64,000 bases of DNA from assembly GCA_030442035.1 (NCBI GenBank), contig JAUJEA010000004.1, positions 186,001 through 250,000 on the forward strand, read 5' to 3'. The stretch is from Splendidivirga corallicola (GTDB lineage: Bacteria > Bacteroidota > Bacteroidia > Cytophagales > Cyclobacteriaceae). Made by a program: the position numbers and the translations under genes. A model generated the notes under the pieces. It saw only the letters and a list, made by a program, of their open reading frames with translations, had not been told where the DNA came from and ran no database searches. Shown piece by piece: positions 62,946 through 64,000 of the stretch (its first letter is position 1; every line of letters begins with the position of its first letter).

Positions 62946-64000
62946 ATGAAAATAATTATCACCAAACTTAACAAATATATGAAGTTAAGACTTTTACAAC
63001 AAACCTATACCGTGACGAAATACACATTTTACGGTATCATTTTACAATGTTTATTTGGCACCATGCTTGTCGCAAGCGGTGGTTACAGTCAAAAAGTGAG
63101 TTGGGAAAATATCCATGTTTCACTTGAGTTGAAGAATGCTACCTTCGAGGAGACCTTGCAAAAAATTGAAGGCATAACGGATTTCAGTTTTGCCTACCCT
63201 CAGAAACTCGCGAGGAACCCAGGACTTATTTCTCTTGATTTCGATAATGAGCCATTGGCTAATTTATTGAGATTTGTGGCGAAAAAAACTGAATACAGCT
63301 TTAAGAGAGTCAACAGTGTGATTCACGTTGGAAAAAAGAAGAAACGTAATCCACAAATAGAAGAGATCATTATTGAGGAGAGACTTATTTCAGGTAAAGT
63401 TACCGATGAAGAAGGAATTGGATTACCGGGAGTTAATATATTAGTAAAGGGAACAGATATTGGAACCATTACTGATACAGAAGGTAATTATAAATTAAAT
63501 GTTCCGGACGATGCCCAAATTTTAGTATTTTCCTATGTCGGTTATTTAACAGAAGAAATTGAAATTGCCGGAAGATCGGTTGTTGATCTGGCACTCTCAC
63601 CGGATATATCAACACTCTCTGAAATTGTAGTCGTTGGTTTCGGTACACAAAAAAAGGAGAGCGTGGTCGGTTCTATGTCGACAATAAAACCGAGCGAGTT
63701 AAAGATCCCGTCCAGTAATTTAACCACCGCCCTGGCAGGAAGAATATCAGGAGTTGTATCTTATCAAACAAGTGGAGAACCCGGCGCAGACAACGCCCAG
63801 TTTTTTGTTAGAGGTGTCGCTTCTTTCAATGCACAAAACGGTCCGCTCATCCTGATAGATGGAGTGGAACTAACAGTTGACGATCTGGCAAGACTTCAGC
63901 CGGATGATATCGAAAGCTTTTCGGTATTGAAAGATCCAACCACTACAGCTATCTATGGAGCAAGAGGTGCTAATGGTATCATATTGGTGACCACTAAAAC
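62946..64000 (+). CDS. SusC/RagA-family TonB-dependent transporter, locus 3, 3' truncated by window
   Basis: Open from the ATG at 62946 (a second in-frame ATG at 62979) to the window end, about 351 residues. Signal peptide about 25-53 (cut before YSQKVS or near it), STN domain at about 65-125 (EETLQKIEGITDFSFAYPQKL), CarboxypepD_reg-like domain at about 147-220 (GKVTDEEGIGLPGVNILVKG), hinge EIVVVGFGTQ and plug (about 235-351, LAGRISGVVS, then TTAIYGARGANGIILVTTK). The barrel lies outside. As at the other loci, the STN domain implies signalling to the FecR and sigma factor upstream. A SusD gene should follow beyond the window. Confidence 0.93.
   Translation, partial: MKIIITKLNKYMKLRLLQQTYTVTKYTFYGIILQCLFGTMLVASGGYSQKVSWENIHVSLELKNATFEETLQKIEGITDFSFAYPQKLARNPGLISLDFDNEPLANLLRFVAKKTEYSFKRVNSVIHVGKKKKRNPQIEEIIIEERLISGKVTDEEGIGLPGVNILVKGTDIGTITDTEGNYKLNVPDDAQILVFSYVGYLTEEIEIAGRSVVDLALSPDISTLSEIVVVGFGTQKKESVVGSMSTIKPSELKIPSSNLTTALAGRISGVVSYQTSGEPGADNAQFFVRGVASFNAQNGPLILIDGVELTVDDLARLQPDDIESFSVLKDPTTTAIYGARGANGIILVTTK

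Noticed and set aside
1-64000. tRNA, rRNA or intact transposase genes
   Set aside because: No cloverleaf-like segments, rRNA-like stretches or transposase frames were seen on either strand while reading; small RNAs cannot be excluded by eye.

Overview
The window looks like a chromosomal segment of a marine or particle-associated Bacteroidota, probably of the order Cytophagales. The evidence is three sigma / anti-sigma / SusC arrangements with FecI/FecR-type signalling domains, SusD lipoproteins, a type IX secretion C-terminal domain, FecR proteins with C-terminal DUF4974, very AT-rich intergenic DNA and no clear Shine-Dalgarno sites. Every convincing gene is on the + strand. I see no rRNA, tRNA, CRISPR array or intact insertion sequence.

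Layout. 1-954 is the 3' end of a GH116-type glycosidase. 1416-16106 is a first glycan-uptake locus: ECF sigma factor, FecR anti-sigma, SusC, SusD, a large VCBS/ASPIC lipoprotein, a PAP2/vanadium-haloperoxidase-type lipoprotein and a second VCBS/ASPIC protein with a C-terminal membrane anchor. 16454-20933 holds a sulfatase, a decayed gene fragment and a GH20 beta-hexosaminidase with a PA14-like domain. 21475-33958 is a second sigma/FecR/SusC/SusD locus followed by two more VCBS/ASPIC proteins, one with a T9SS sorting tail. 34234-50178 is a glycosidase cluster without its own SusCD. It has a truncated GH89-like lipoprotein, a GH36-like protein, three DUF2961 (GH172) proteins, a paralogous pair of large TIM-barrel proteins with different accessory domains, and an unusual transmembrane regulator made of two LamG domains, one membrane helix and an AraC-type DNA-binding domain. 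50585-52335 is a GAF-PAS protein plus a small acidic partner. 53100-60560 is a planctomycete-type operon: a PSCyt/DUF1549/DUF1553 cytochrome protein, a DUF1501 protein, an AroE-like dehydrogenase with altered substrate residues, an arylsulfotransferase-like propeller and an SMP-30 lactonase. 60964-64000 begins a third sigma/FecR/SusC locus, cut by the window edge.

How it works together (inference). Each SusC carries an N-terminal STN domain that should signal through its FecR to its ECF sigma factor, so the three loci look like substrate-gated import systems. Secreted and lipid-anchored hydrolases (GH116, GH20, sulfatase, GH36-like, GH172) would trim sulfated, amino-sugar-containing and furanose-containing glycans. 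The LamG-LamG-TM-AraC protein is well placed to control the GH172 cluster by sensing a periplasmic ligand and acting directly on DNA.

Non-coding structure is rich. All three FecR-SusC spacers hold a hairpin with a similar left arm, and both complete SusD genes are followed by strong terminators. Intergenic gaps also hold several families of palindromic or dispersed repeats. The most unusual items are the LamG-AraC one-component regulator, the domain-insertion paralog pair, the conserved spacer hairpins and the AroE-like enzyme without the shikimate-binding serine pair.
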